Assembly (NCBI RefSeq): GCF_021631985.1
Contig: NZ_CP070225.1
Span: 496,001 to 560,000 of the forward strand
Origin: Sandaracinus amylolyticus
GTDB taxonomy: Bacteria; Myxococcota_A; Polyangia; Polyangiales; Sandaracinaceae
Reading direction: 5' to 3'
Length of the DNA: 64,000 bases
How positions within the stretch are numbered: position 1 is the stretch's first letter; each line of letters opens with the position of its first letter. Under the pieces are notes generated by a model. It had not been told where the DNA came from, made no database searches, and saw nothing but the letters and a program-made list of their open reading frames with translations. Positions 34,340 through 41,812 of this stretch are shown here, one piece after another. Both the position numbers and the translations under genes were made by a program.

Positions 34340-34900
34340 TCAGGCCTGCTTGATCAGCGACACCTCGATCACGATCGAGATCTCGTCACCGACCAGCACA
34401 CCGCCCGCCTCGAGCGCCGAGTTCCACGTCATCCCGAACTCCGAGCGACGCACCTTCGCGCGCGCCGACGCACCGATGCGGCGGTTGCCCCAGGGATCCG
34501 TGTGCTCCGCCGTCACGTCGTCGACGGTCAGCGTCACCTCGCGCGTCGTGCCGCGGATCGTCAGGTCACCGACGACCTCGTAGCCGTCGCCCGCGCGGCG
34601 CACGCGCTTCGACTCGAAGGTCATGCTCGGGTGCTTCTCCGCGTCGAAGAAGTCCGCGCTGCGCAGGTGCCCGTCGCGCTTCTCCTCGCGCGTGTTGATC
34701 GACGCCACGTCGATCGTCGCGCTCACCTTCGACGCCTCGGGCTTCGAGGGATCGAAGACCACCTCGCCGGAGACCTTCTGGAACTCGCCGCGCACGTTCG
34801 TGATCATCATGTGGCGCACGCTGAAGCCGACGCTCGAGTGCGAGGCGTCGAGGGTCCAGCGGCTGGGCTGCGAGGCGGTCTGGGGGGCTGCGGTCGTCAT
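34340..34900 (-). CDS. YceI family lipid-binding protein
   Basis: A 186-residue lipocalin-like protein: WTLDASHSSVGFSVRHMMITNVRGEF, SKVSATIDVASINTREEKRD and HLRSADFFDAEKHPSMTFES are the YceI core, ending with FGMTWNSALEAGGVLVGDEI. The family binds polyprenoid or other hydrophobic ligands in a beta-barrel. Most relatives are periplasmic, but this one has a Thr/Ala/Ser-rich N-terminus without a signal peptide, so it may be cytosolic. It is divergent from a LysR regulator 108 bp away, which probably controls it. Confidence 0.88.
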   Translation of the reverse strand: MTTAAPQTASQPSRWTLDASHSSVGFSVRHMMITNVRGEFQKVSGEVVFDPSKPEASKVSATIDVASINTREEKRDGHLRSADFFDAEKHPSMTFESKRVRRAGDGYEVVGDLTIRGTTREVTLTVDDVTAEHTDPWGNRRIGASARAKVRRSEFGMTWNSALEAGGVLVGDEISIVIEVSLIKQA

Positions 34901-34972
34901 GGCTCGTCCTTCTTTCCTTCGTCTTTCGTCGACGACACCAACATGGACCGTTGCTCCAGCACGCACTAGAGT

Positions 34973-35007
34973 CGTTCTCGCGAACGCATCGTTCGCCGGA
35001 TTCGAAC
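34973..35007. promoter_or_regulatory. paired inverted repeats, likely LysR operator
   Basis: CGTTC-tcgc-GAACG (34973-34986) is followed 4 bp later by GTTCG-ccggatt-CGAAC (34991-35007), ending one base before the lysR ATG. Both share GTTC and GAAC half-sites. LysR regulators bind such dyads in the spacer to their target, which here is the divergent yceI. The position next to the start codon suggests negative autoregulation. Confidence 0.5.
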
Positions 35008-35008
35008 A

Positions 35009-35908
35009 ATGGATCTCCACCGCGTCGCCATCTTCGTGAAGGTCGTCGACGAGCGCGGCTTCACCGCCGCCGCGCGTGCGCTCGATCTCCCGAAGTCCTC
35101 GGTGAGCCGCGCGGTCGCGCTCCTCGAGCAGGAGCTCGGCGCGCGCCTGCTCCGCCGCTCCACCCGCACCGTCGCGCTCACCGAGGCCGGCGCCGCGTTC
35201 TACGAGCGCGCCTCGCGCGGCCTCGCCGCCATCGCCGAGGCCCGCGAGGTCGTGGTCGATCTCGAGGCCACGCTGAGCGGTCCGATCCGCGTCACCACCG
35301 CGGTCGACGCCGGCGTGTGGCTGCTCGCGCCGATCATCGGTGCGTTCATCGCGCAGCACCCCGACGTGCTCGTCGACGTCGTGCTCACCGGGCGCGTCGT
35401 CGACCTGGTCGAGGAGGGCATCGACCTCGCGCTGCGCGCCGGTCCGATCCGCGACGACACCCTGGTCGCGCGCCGTCTCCCGGCCGTCGACTTCGCGCTC
35501 GTCGCGTCGCGCGCGTACCTCGATGCGCACGGCGCGCCGAAGCGCGTCGCCGACCTCGCGCGCCACCGCTGCGTGCTCTTCCGCGGCGTGCACGGCCGCG
35601 CGACGTGGACCCTCGAAGGCCCGCGCGGCGAGGAGAGCCTCGAGGTGCGCGGCGCGGTCAACGCCGACGACTTCACCTTCGCGCACCACGCGGTCGCTGC
35701 GGGCGCCGGCATCGGCCTGCTGCCTGCGTTCGTCGGCATCACCGGCGGCGACGTCGTGCGCGTCCTGCCGAAGCACAGCGCGCCCGGCGCGCCGTTCCAC
35801 CTCGTCTACCCGAGCGCGCGTTACGTCCCGCGCCGCGTCGCGATGTTCCGCGACTTCCTGCTCGACACGATCGCGCGCACGACCTCACTCGCGACGGCGC
35901 GCCGGTGA
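35009..35908 (+). CDS. LysR-family transcriptional regulator
   Basis: A 299-residue regulator. The winged HTH is at residues 1-60 (FVKVVDERGFTAAARALDLPKSSVSRAVALLEQELGARLL, read as helices 2-3). A linker helix and a periplasmic-binding-like effector domain follow (about 92-290), including GPIRVTT, GIDLALRAGP and AGAGIGLLPAFV. It divides yceI from the phosphate genes; being divergent from yceI with dyads in the spacer, it is likely that gene's regulator. The ligand is unknown. Confidence 0.88.
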   Translation: MDLHRVAIFVKVVDERGFTAAARALDLPKSSVSRAVALLEQELGARLLRRSTRTVALTEAGAAFYERASRGLAAIAEAREVVVDLEATLSGPIRVTTAVDAGVWLLAPIIGAFIAQHPDVLVDVVLTGRVVDLVEEGIDLALRAGPIRDDTLVARRLPAVDFALVASRAYLDAHGAPKRVADLARHRCVLFRGVHGRATWTLEGPRGEESLEVRGAVNADDFTFAHHAVAAGAGIGLLPAFVGITGGDVVRVLPKHSAPGAPFHLVYPSARYVPRRVAMFRDFLLDTIARTTSLATARR

Positions 35909-35957
35909 CCCGCGCGCCTTGACGACCCGGCCCCGCGGCGCGTAAACGGCGCCCGCG

Positions 35958-36596
35958 ATGGCGCTCCAAGACCTCGTACGCTGGCTGATCCCTCGCGAGC
36001 AGCACTTCTTCGAGTTCCTCGAGCGGCAGGCCGCCGCCGCGCACAAGGGCGCACGCGCGCTCGGCGAATTCGCGAACGGCAAACGCATCGAGGACGTGCA
36101 GTCCGCCGTGCAGATCTGCGAGCACGAGGGCGACAAGGTCGTCCACGAGCTCGAGGAAGCGCTGGGCCGCACCTTCGTCACCCCGATCGATCGCGAGGAC
36201 CTCCAGCACCTCTCGTCGGAGCTCGACGACGTGCTCGATCTCACGAACAGCGCCGCGCGCGCGTGCCTGCTCTTCGGCGTCTCGAAGCCCACCGAGCCGA
36301 TGAAGAAGCTCATCGCGCTGCTCATCCAGTGCACCGAGATCCTCGAGGGCGCGCTGCCGCGGCTCGGCAAGCACGACTACGGCGCGCTGATGACCGCGAG
36401 CCGCGCGATCCGCCAGCTCGAGAAGGACGCCGATCGCATCTTCCGCCAGGAGCTCTCGCGCCTCTTCCACGACGAAGGCGTCGACGCGAAGGAGATCCTC
36501 CGCGAGAAGGAAGTGCTCGAGGATCTCGAGCACGCCGTCGATCGCTGCGAGCGCGTCGCGCACACGCTCGCGAACCTGGCCGTGAAGCATGGTTAG
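35958..36596 (+). CDS. DUF47 PhoU-like protein of the phosphate transporter
   Basis: A 212-residue all-helical protein of the DUF47/PhoU-like family: FFEFLERQA at the start, EHEGDKVVHELEEALGRTFVTPIDREDL in the middle (metal-binding ExxxD-type helix), and KEILREKEVLEDLEHAVDRCERVAHTLANL at the end. It partners Pit-type transporters and is thought to modulate them. The stop overlaps the pit start by 8 bp, so the two are translationally coupled. Confidence 0.88.
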   Translation: MALQDLVRWLIPREQHFFEFLERQAAAAHKGARALGEFANGKRIEDVQSAVQICEHEGDKVVHELEEALGRTFVTPIDREDLQHLSSELDDVLDLTNSAARACLLFGVSKPTEPMKKLIALLIQCTEILEGALPRLGKHDYGALMTASRAIRQLEKDADRIFRQELSRLFHDEGVDAKEILREKEVLEDLEHAVDRCERVAHTLANLAVKHG

Positions 36597-37623
36597 TCTG
36601 CTGATCGCGGTCGTCGTCGCGGCCGTCGTCTTCGACTACATCAACGGCTTCCACGACGCAGCGAACGCGATCGCGACGGTCGTCTCCACCGGCGTGCTGC
36701 CGCTGCGCACCGCCGTGATCATCGCCGCGATCTTCAACTTCGTCGGCGCGATCACCGGCACCGCGGTCGCCACCACGATCGCGACCGGGTTCGCCGATGC
36801 CCAGATCGTCGATCAGACGGTCGTGCTCTGCGCGCTGCTCGGCGCGTCGGCGTGGAACCTGATCACGTGGTGGTACGGCATCCCCTCGTCGAGCTCGCAC
36901 GCGCTGATCGGCGGGCTCGCGGGCGCGGTGGTCGCGCACGCGGGCGTCGCCGCGTTCCACTGGGAGACGCTCGGCAAGAAGGTGCTCCTGCCGCTCGTCG
37001 TCTCGCCCACGCTGGGGTTCGTCGCGGCGTTCTTCCTGATGATCGCGCTGCTCTGGATCGTGCGCCGCGCGAGACCGGGCACGGTGCACCGCGCCTCGCG
37101 CCGGATGCAGCTCCTGAGCGCGTGCATGATGGCGTTCTCCCACGGCTCGAACGACGCGCAGAAGGCGATGGGCATCATCACGCTCGCGCTGGTCGCGTTC
37201 GCCGCGAACGGCGGCACCGGCGTGCCCGAGTGGATGATGCCGGTGGGCGACACTGCGGCGGACATGGAAGTGCCCCGCTGGGTGATCTACACGTGCGCGA
37301 GCGCGATCGCGCTCGGCACCGCCGCGGGTGGGCGCCGCATCATCAAGACGATGGGCACCAAGATCATCCGCATCTCGCCGCTCCAGGGCTTCGCGGCGGA
37401 GACCGCGGGCGCGGCGACGATCCTCGTCGCGAGCCACGCCGGCGTGCCGGTGTCGACCACCCACGTGATCAACGCGTGCATCATGGGCGTCGGCGCGAGC
37501 AACCGGATCAGCGCGGTGCGCTGGGGCGTCGCGACGAACATCGTGATCGCGTGGGTGCTCACGCTGCCGCTGAGCGCGGCGATCGCGTTCGTGCTCGAGC
37601 TCGTGATCTCGCCGCTGCTGTAG
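36589..37623 (+). CDS. pit: low-affinity inorganic phosphate transporter (PiT family)
   Basis: A 344-residue membrane protein with about ten hydrophobic segments. The duplicated PiT signature is visible: FDYINGFHDAANAIATVVSTGVL at the N-terminus and FSHGSNDAQKAMGII in the second half, plus GIPSSSSHALIGGLAG and GVPVSTTHVINACIMGVG. It would import phosphate as a metal-phosphate complex with protons or sodium. It is coupled to the DUF47 gene upstream. A family 1 repeat starts 8 bp after its stop, where a terminator would be expected. Confidence 0.92.
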   Translation: MVSLLIAVVVAAVVFDYINGFHDAANAIATVVSTGVLPLRTAVIIAAIFNFVGAITGTAVATTIATGFADAQIVDQTVVLCALLGASAWNLITWWYGIPSSSSHALIGGLAGAVVAHAGVAAFHWETLGKKVLLPLVVSPTLGFVAAFFLMIALLWIVRRARPGTVHRASRRMQLLSACMMAFSHGSNDAQKAMGIITLALVAFAANGGTGVPEWMMPVGDTAADMEVPRWVIYTCASAIALGTAAGGRRIIKTMGTKIIRISPLQGFAAETAGAATILVASHAGVPVSTTHVINACIMGVGASNRISAVRWGVATNIVIAWVLTLPLSAAIAFVLELVISPLL

Positions 37624-37630
37624 TTGGCGG

Positions 37631-37729
37631 GAGGGGTCTTGGAAGACCCCTCCCCCCGACCGGCAGAGCCGGATCGGGGCCCCCCCACCCCAAACGCTGC
37701 GCGCGGGGCCCCAGCCCCGCTTGCTCGTG
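37631..37729 (+). repeat. dispersed 98-bp hairpin repeat family 1, copy C
   Basis: Closest relative of copy A, with a perfect first hairpin (AGGGGTCTTGGAAGACCCCT) starting 8 bp past the pit stop. Its 3' half also forms the first unit of a 65-bp tandem array. Confidence 0.82.
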
Positions 37730-37895
37730 CTCGGCGCGCGTGGGGATGTCCGAGCGACGCTCATCGCGCGGGGCCCCAGCCCCGCTTGCTCGTGCTCGGC
37801 GCGCCTGGGGCCTTCTGAGCGACGCTCATCGCGCGGGGCCCCAGCCCCGCTTGCTCGTGCTCGGCGCGCCTGGGGCCTTCTGAGCGACGCTCATC
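37701..37895 (+). repeat. three tandem 65-bp units
   Basis: Units at 37701-37765, 37766-37830 and 37831-37895. Each begins GCGCGGGGCCCCAGCCCCGC and ends GCGACGCTCATC. Units 2 and 3 are identical; unit 1 differs in the middle (GTGGGGATGTCC for CTGGGGCCTTCT). The start of each unit is the 3' end of the family 1 element, so the array grew out of copy C. It fills the gap before a gene on the other strand. Confidence 0.82.
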
Positions 37896-37906
37896 GCGGC
37901 GGCTGA

Positions 37907-38359
37907 TCAGCTCTCCGAGGTACGGGTCCCGAACAGCTCGTCGAAGCGCGCGAACGCCTCGGCGACCTCGGGATCTCCGTCGGCCACGGCGCGCGCGATC
38001 TTGCGGGCCTTGAACAAGAGGCGCATCGCCTCGTCGCCGGCGCGCATGCGCTGATCGCGCAGCGGCGCGAGCTTCGCGAGCAGCTTCGTCTCGAGCGCGG
38101 TCTCCTTCGCGCGCGCCTGCGCCGCGCGGCGTCCGCTCGCCGCGAGCGCCGCGGGCGTGACCCCGGGCACCTTCACTTTCTTCGCGACCGCGCGCCAGCC
38201 GCTCTCGAACGTCTCGATCATCTCGTCGAGATCCTCGCCGGGCTTCAGCATCCGCGCCTTCTCGTCGCTCGAGAGACGCGCCGCGGCCTCGGACTTGCGC
38301 GCCGTGCGCTTCGAATTCGTCTTCTTCGCGCTCTTCTTCGTCGATTTCTTGGTCGCCAT
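37907..38359 (-). CDS. small Lys-rich hypothetical protein
   Basis: A 150-residue protein. The first 25 residues are almost all Lys, Ser, Thr and Ala (MATKKSTKKSAKKTNSKRTA), like bacterial histone-type or nucleic-acid-binding tails. The rest is helical and charged (LDEMIETFESGWRAVAKKVKV, LRDQRMRAGDEAMRLLFKARKIARA). The ATG at 38359 starts the Lys-rich tail. No family is recognised; nucleic-acid binding is inferred from composition only. The codon mix is less GC-biased at the N-terminus. Confidence 0.6.
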   Translation of the reverse strand: MATKKSTKKSAKKTNSKRTARKSEAAARLSSDEKARMLKPGEDLDEMIETFESGWRAVAKKVKVPGVTPAALAASGRRAAQARAKETALETKLLAKLAPLRDQRMRAGDEAMRLLFKARKIARAVADGDPEVAEAFARFDELFGTRTSES

Positions 38360-38801
38360 CGCCGTTTTCTGCCTCCCCGATTCGCGATTCTGCCCAGAAA
38401 TCGCGCACATCGGCGATGTCCCCGGCTGAGGTACAGGATCGAGCCTCCACGACCCTCGCTCCGAGCCTCCGCGACCCTCGCCCCGAGCCTCCGCGACCCT
38501 CGCCCCGAGCCTCGCGGACCCTCGCCCCGAGCCTCGCGCTGGCTCACCCGCCGACCGCTCGACCCCACCGAGCCACGCGCGAGACCCGTGCTCGTGCACC
38601 TGCTCGGCCCGCGTGCTCGTCCACGTGCCACTGCGCGTGCTCGATCAGATGTGCGCCGATCGAACCTCGCGCCCACGATCTCGACCTCGATGCCGTGACC
38701 ACCGAGCAGATCGTCGTCGTCGAGCCAGACCGCCGCGCGCGACACCCCCTGCTCGTGCTCGGCTCTTGTTGCGCTCTCACCCGGCGGGCACCCTGGATCT
38801 C
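38360..38801. other. gene-free stretch, tandem repeats in its first part
   Basis: These 442 bp separate two divergent small genes. The first part holds the 22-bp array described separately. From about 38540 to 38801 I see no gene: open frames on both strands lack family features, and the codon pattern is low-complexity. Promoters for both flanking genes must lie here, but no clear boxes are visible. Confidence 0.5.
38441..38539. repeat. 22-bp tandem repeat, four copies plus a partial
   Basis: The unit GAGCCTCCGCGACCCTCGCCCC repeats at 38441, 38463, 38485 and 38507, with a partial fifth at 38529. Copies 2 and 3 are identical; copies 1 and 4 differ at two or three positions. It is not in a recognisable coding frame. 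Confidence 0.8.
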
Positions 38802-39395
38802 ATGCGCTGTCGTCTCGCTTGCTTCGCCGTCGCGCTCCTCACCGCCTGCAGCAGCAGTCAGCTCTCCGAGCCCGACGCGTCCACGTTCGACGCGGGCGTC
38901 GATGCCGCTTCCCTTGCCGTCGACGCGGGCAACGATGCGCCCACCGTCGACGCGAGCACACCCGTCGACACCGGCCCGCAGGGCGCCGACATCGGCGAGG
39001 CCTGCGCCGACGACGACGCGTGCCGCTACCCGGACGAGCTCGGTGACGAGCTCCCCGAGTGCCTCGGAGGCCCGACGCCGTTCAACAACGGCAACGCGTG
39101 GACGAACGGCTACTGCGTGACCCCGTGCGCGCTCCCGCCGGCGATCGTCGACGGTGCTGCGCTCGAGCAGAGCGACTGCCCCGACGGCGCGCTCTGCGTC
39201 CCGTTCCGCGACGAGTACGGCCTCTGCCTCCGCGGCTGCGAGTCCGACGACGACTGCCGCACCGAGGAGGGCTACTACTGCCGTCGCGCGTTCGGCGGCG
39301 GGATCAACGAGGACCCGTCCACGTCGAACGGGGTCTGCATGGCGTCGCACTGCCAGTCGCGCGGCTGCCCGGGAAGCGCGGTCTGCGCCTGCTGA
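38802..39395 (+). CDS. Cys-rich lipoprotein
   Basis: A 197-residue lipoprotein with lipobox LTAC (Cys17) and an Asp/Ala/Val-rich linker to about residue 62. The rest is Cys-rich: IGEACADDDACRYPDE, NGYCVTPCALPP, SDCPDGALCVPF and GLCLRGCESDDDC. The spacing suggests many disulfides, as in small surface-exposed myxobacterial lipoproteins. No family or enzymatic motif is recognised. Confidence 0.65.
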   Translation: MRCRLACFAVALLTACSSSQLSEPDASTFDAGVDAASLAVDAGNDAPTVDASTPVDTGPQGADIGEACADDDACRYPDELGDELPECLGGPTPFNNGNAWTNGYCVTPCALPPAIVDGAALEQSDCPDGALCVPFRDEYGLCLRGCESDDDCRTEEGYYCRRAFGGGINEDPSTSNGVCMASHCQSRGCPGSAVCAC

Positions 39396-39403
39396 CGCCT
39401 CTC

Positions 39404-39456
39404 CCGTCCGCGTGCTCCGCACGCTCCCGTGCGGGCCCTGCGCCAGCGAGCACTCC
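39404..39456 (+). repeat. dispersed hairpin repeat family 2, copy 2
   Basis: A 53-bp stretch matching 1816-1867. The stem is GCGTGC-TCC-GCACGC here and GCGCGC-TTC-GCGCGC in copy 1: a C-G pair has become T-A, so pairing is kept. It follows the Cys-rich lipoprotein stop by 8 bp. Confidence 0.65.
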
Positions 39457-39536
39457 AGCTGGACTGACGCGCGTCCACTCACAGCGCGCGGCGTGTCCCC
39501 TTGTCGCCGGGGCACCCCCCGAGCAACAACCCACCC

Positions 39537-40586
39537 ATGCTCGACCTCCTCGCGCTCCGCGCGCCGGGCTCGCTGCCCGCGCTCCCTCCCGCCCCGCTCG
39601 GCTTCGGTCGTGTCCTCGGTCCGTTCGCGCTGGTCGCGGATCACGACCCCGAGCGCGGCTTCCACGGGGCGCGCATCGTGCGGCGCGAGGAGGCGACGAC
39701 GGTCGCGTCGGCGGCGAGCGTGCAGTACGCGCTCTCGGTGTTCGAGGGGCTCAAGGCGCTGCGCGGGCCGAGCGGTGCGCTGCATCTCTGGCGCCCCGAG
39801 CCCCACGCGCGCCGCTTCGCGAAGAGCAGCGAGCGCCTCACGATGCCGGTGCTGCCGGAGGCCGCGTTCCTCGACGCGTGCCGTGCGATCGTGAAGGCGC
39901 ACGAGGGCTGGGTGCCCGCGCACGGCAAGGGCTCGCTCTACCTGCGCCCGACGCTCTACGCGACCGAGGAGTTCCTCGGCGTGCGTCCCTCGCGCACGCA
40001 CCAGCTCGCGATCGTCGTGAGCGCGGTCGACGCGTTCTACAGCACGCCGCTGCGGCTCTGGGCGGAGACCGAGCACGTGCGCGCGGCGCCCGGTGGGCTC
40101 GGCGACGCGAAGACCGGCGCGAACTACGCGGCGTCGCTGCACGCGGCGGAGCGGGCGAAGAAGCGCGGCTTCGATCAGGTGCTGTGGCTCGACGCGCACG
40201 ATCACGATCGGCTCGCCGAGGCGGGCACGATGAACGTGTTCGTGGTGATCGACGGAGTGGTGCGCACGCCCGAGCTCGACGGGACGATCCTGCCGGGCGT
40301 GACGCGCGATGCGTGCCTCGCGCTGCTGCGCTCGCGCGGCGTGAAGTGCGAGGAGGCGCCGATCTCGCTGCGCGAGGTGCACGAGGCGGCGAAGCGCGGC
40401 GCGCTCACCGAGGCGTTCGGCACCGGCACCGCGGCGATCGTCGCGCCGATCGCGGCGATCGGGAGCGCGGCGGGGACGATCGAGCTGCGCGCGCCGGGCG
40501 AGGTCGCGACGACGCTGCGCGCGGGCCTCGAGGCGATCCAGCAGGGCGTGGCGGACGATCCGTTCGGCTGGCGCGTGCCGGTGTGA
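39537..40586 (+). CDS. ilvE: branched-chain amino acid aminotransferase
   Basis: A 349-residue fold-type IV PLP enzyme of the longer BCAT2-like type. The conserved SVFEGLKALRG (67-77), RPTLYATEEFLGV, and the PLP lysine K192 in GGLGDAKTGANYAASL are visible. EAGTMNVFVVIDG, LDGTILPGVTR and EAFGTGTAAIVAPI follow. It transfers amino groups between Leu/Ile/Val and their 2-keto acids in the cytosol. ATG 39537 is preferred over an upstream TTG. It stands alone among lipoprotein genes. Confidence 0.9.
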   Translation: MLDLLALRAPGSLPALPPAPLGFGRVLGPFALVADHDPERGFHGARIVRREEATTVASAASVQYALSVFEGLKALRGPSGALHLWRPEPHARRFAKSSERLTMPVLPEAAFLDACRAIVKAHEGWVPAHGKGSLYLRPTLYATEEFLGVRPSRTHQLAIVVSAVDAFYSTPLRLWAETEHVRAAPGGLGDAKTGANYAASLHAAERAKKRGFDQVLWLDAHDHDRLAEAGTMNVFVVIDGVVRTPELDGTILPGVTRDACLALLRSRGVKCEEAPISLREVHEAAKRGALTEAFGTGTAAIVAPIAAIGSAAGTIELRAPGEVATTLRAGLEAIQQGVADDPFGWRVPV

Positions 40587-40590
40587 TGCG

Positions 40591-41157
40591 ATGCGCGGCG
40601 CGCTCGTGATGATCGCCATCGTCGCGAGCGCGTGCTCCAGCGCGCCGAGCGAGCCGGAGTGTGCGGCGCCCGGTGGCTGGGTCGCGTCGCTGGAGATCGA
40701 TCACGCGCCGGGCGCGCTGACGACGCCCGGGCCGATCACGTCGGACGAGGCGCGACCGATGTCGCCCGAGGTCGCGTTCGAGGTGCGCGGCACGCCCGAG
40801 GTGCGCGACGGCGTGGTGACGCTGCGCAGCGCGCTGGTGAACCGCAGCGCCAGCGCGCAGCAGGTCGACGTGCTGACCGGCGGGGTGCCCGGGCTCTCGT
40901 CGAACCCGCTCGCGATCCGGCCGCTGCCCGAGCCCGCGTGGCGCGTGGGGCGCGAGCCGTCGACGATGCAGGCGCCCGAGGTGTACCCGTCACCCGCGCG
41001 CTGGGTGCTCGCGCCGGGCGCGGAGGTCCGGCTCGTCGCGCGGTACTGCCTCGCGCGTCACGAGCTCGCGTCGGGGACGCGCGTGCGATTCGAGCGCTCG
41101 TTCGAGGCGTGGCACGAGCCGAAGCCGCGCGGTGACTTCGAGATCGTGGTGCCCTAG
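40591..41157 (+). CDS. small lipoprotein, 4 bp after ilvE
   Basis: A 188-residue lipoprotein: a short signal peptide with lipobox ASAC (Cys15), then a beta-rich domain (WVASLEIDHAPG, VAFEVRGTPEVRDGVVTLRSALVNRSASAQQVDVL, VRLVARYCLARHELA). It may adopt an immunoglobulin-like fold, judged from strand pattern only. No family is recognised. It is probably co-transcribed with ilvE but has no obvious metabolic link. Confidence 0.6.
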   Translation: MRGALVMIAIVASACSSAPSEPECAAPGGWVASLEIDHAPGALTTPGPITSDEARPMSPEVAFEVRGTPEVRDGVVTLRSALVNRSASAQQVDVLTGGVPGLSSNPLAIRPLPEPAWRVGREPSTMQAPEVYPSPARWVLAPGAEVRLVARYCLARHELASGTRVRFERSFEAWHEPKPRGDFEIVVP

Positions 41158-41218
41158 GGAGCGACGCGTCGTGGTGTGATCGAGGCCCTATGTCGTCGTC
41201 GTCACCGGGGGGGCGACG

Positions 41219-41734
41219 ATGAACGAGGCACCTACGATCTTCCATCGCGACGACGTGCTCTGCGTCGCGGCGTGGCGCGACGTGATGCTCGAGCTGTGGT
41301 CGGGCGAGGGGACGATCGAGCACTTCCGCGTGGTGCGCGCGAGCTCGCGGCGCATCGTCGATCGCGCGCAGGGCAGTCGGGTGTGCTTGGTGTCGAGCGT
41401 GCAGGTGCCGGCGCTCCGCGCGGTGCCGCAGGACGTGCGGAACGAGATGGTCGCGCGCGATCGCGAGATGGCGCCGCACCTGATCGCGGCGGCGCTCGTG
41501 GTGTCGAGCAAGGGGTTCGTCGCGTCGATCGTGCGCAGCATGCTCGCGGGGCTGCAGATGACGTCCCAGACGCGCGCGCCGTCGCGGGTGTTCGAGGACG
41601 AGCTCAGCGCGCTCGCGTGGCTGGCGCCGCACGTGTCGTCGATCGGCACGCGCGCGTGCACGCCGGGCGATCTGCGCAGCGCCATGGCGGAGGCGCGTGG
41701 TGCTCCGCCCACGCGCGCGCTCCACGTGTTGTGA
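41219..41734 (+). CDS. hypothetical protein, STAS/SpoIIAA-like appearance
   Basis: A 171-residue soluble protein. Its pattern (CVAAWRDVMLELWSGEGTIEHFRVV, then CLVSSVQVPALR, a long amphipathic helix and SALAWLAPHVSSIG at the end) resembles single-domain STAS- or SpoIIAA-like proteins common in myxobacteria. There is no clear catalytic motif, so the assignment is weak. It ends just before a truncated family 1 repeat and a hairpin. Confidence 0.5.
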   Translation: MNEAPTIFHRDDVLCVAAWRDVMLELWSGEGTIEHFRVVRASSRRIVDRAQGSRVCLVSSVQVPALRAVPQDVRNEMVARDREMAPHLIAAALVVSSKGFVASIVRSMLAGLQMTSQTRAPSRVFEDELSALAWLAPHVSSIGTRACTPGDLRSAMAEARGAPPTRALHVL

Positions 41735-41746
41735 TCGTCCGTCTGG

Positions 41747-41774
41747 GCAAGCGGGTTGGGGACCCGCGCGCAGC
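41747..41774 (-). repeat. truncated family 1 repeat
   Basis: GCAAGCGGGTTGGGGACCCG plus CGCGCAGC is the reverse complement of the last 28 bp of the family 1 element, with two changes. The hairpin half of the element is missing. It lies between convergent genes. Confidence 0.55.
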
Positions 41775-41786
41775 TGGGGGTCGACA

Positions 41787-41805
41787 GGGGGGCGCGCAGC
41801 CCCCC
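41787..41805. terminator. GC hairpin between convergent genes
   Basis: GGGGGGC and GCCCCCC form a 7-bp stem with a 5-nt loop, midway between the stops at 41734 (+) and 41813 (-). It is a likely bidirectional terminator. Confidence 0.5.
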
Positions 41806-41812
41806 GGGGAAC

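Noticed and set aside
38540-38801. Possible small gene before the Cys-rich lipoprotein
   Set aside because: Open frames exist on both strands but show no start with ribosome-binding site, no domain and no consistent codon pattern.
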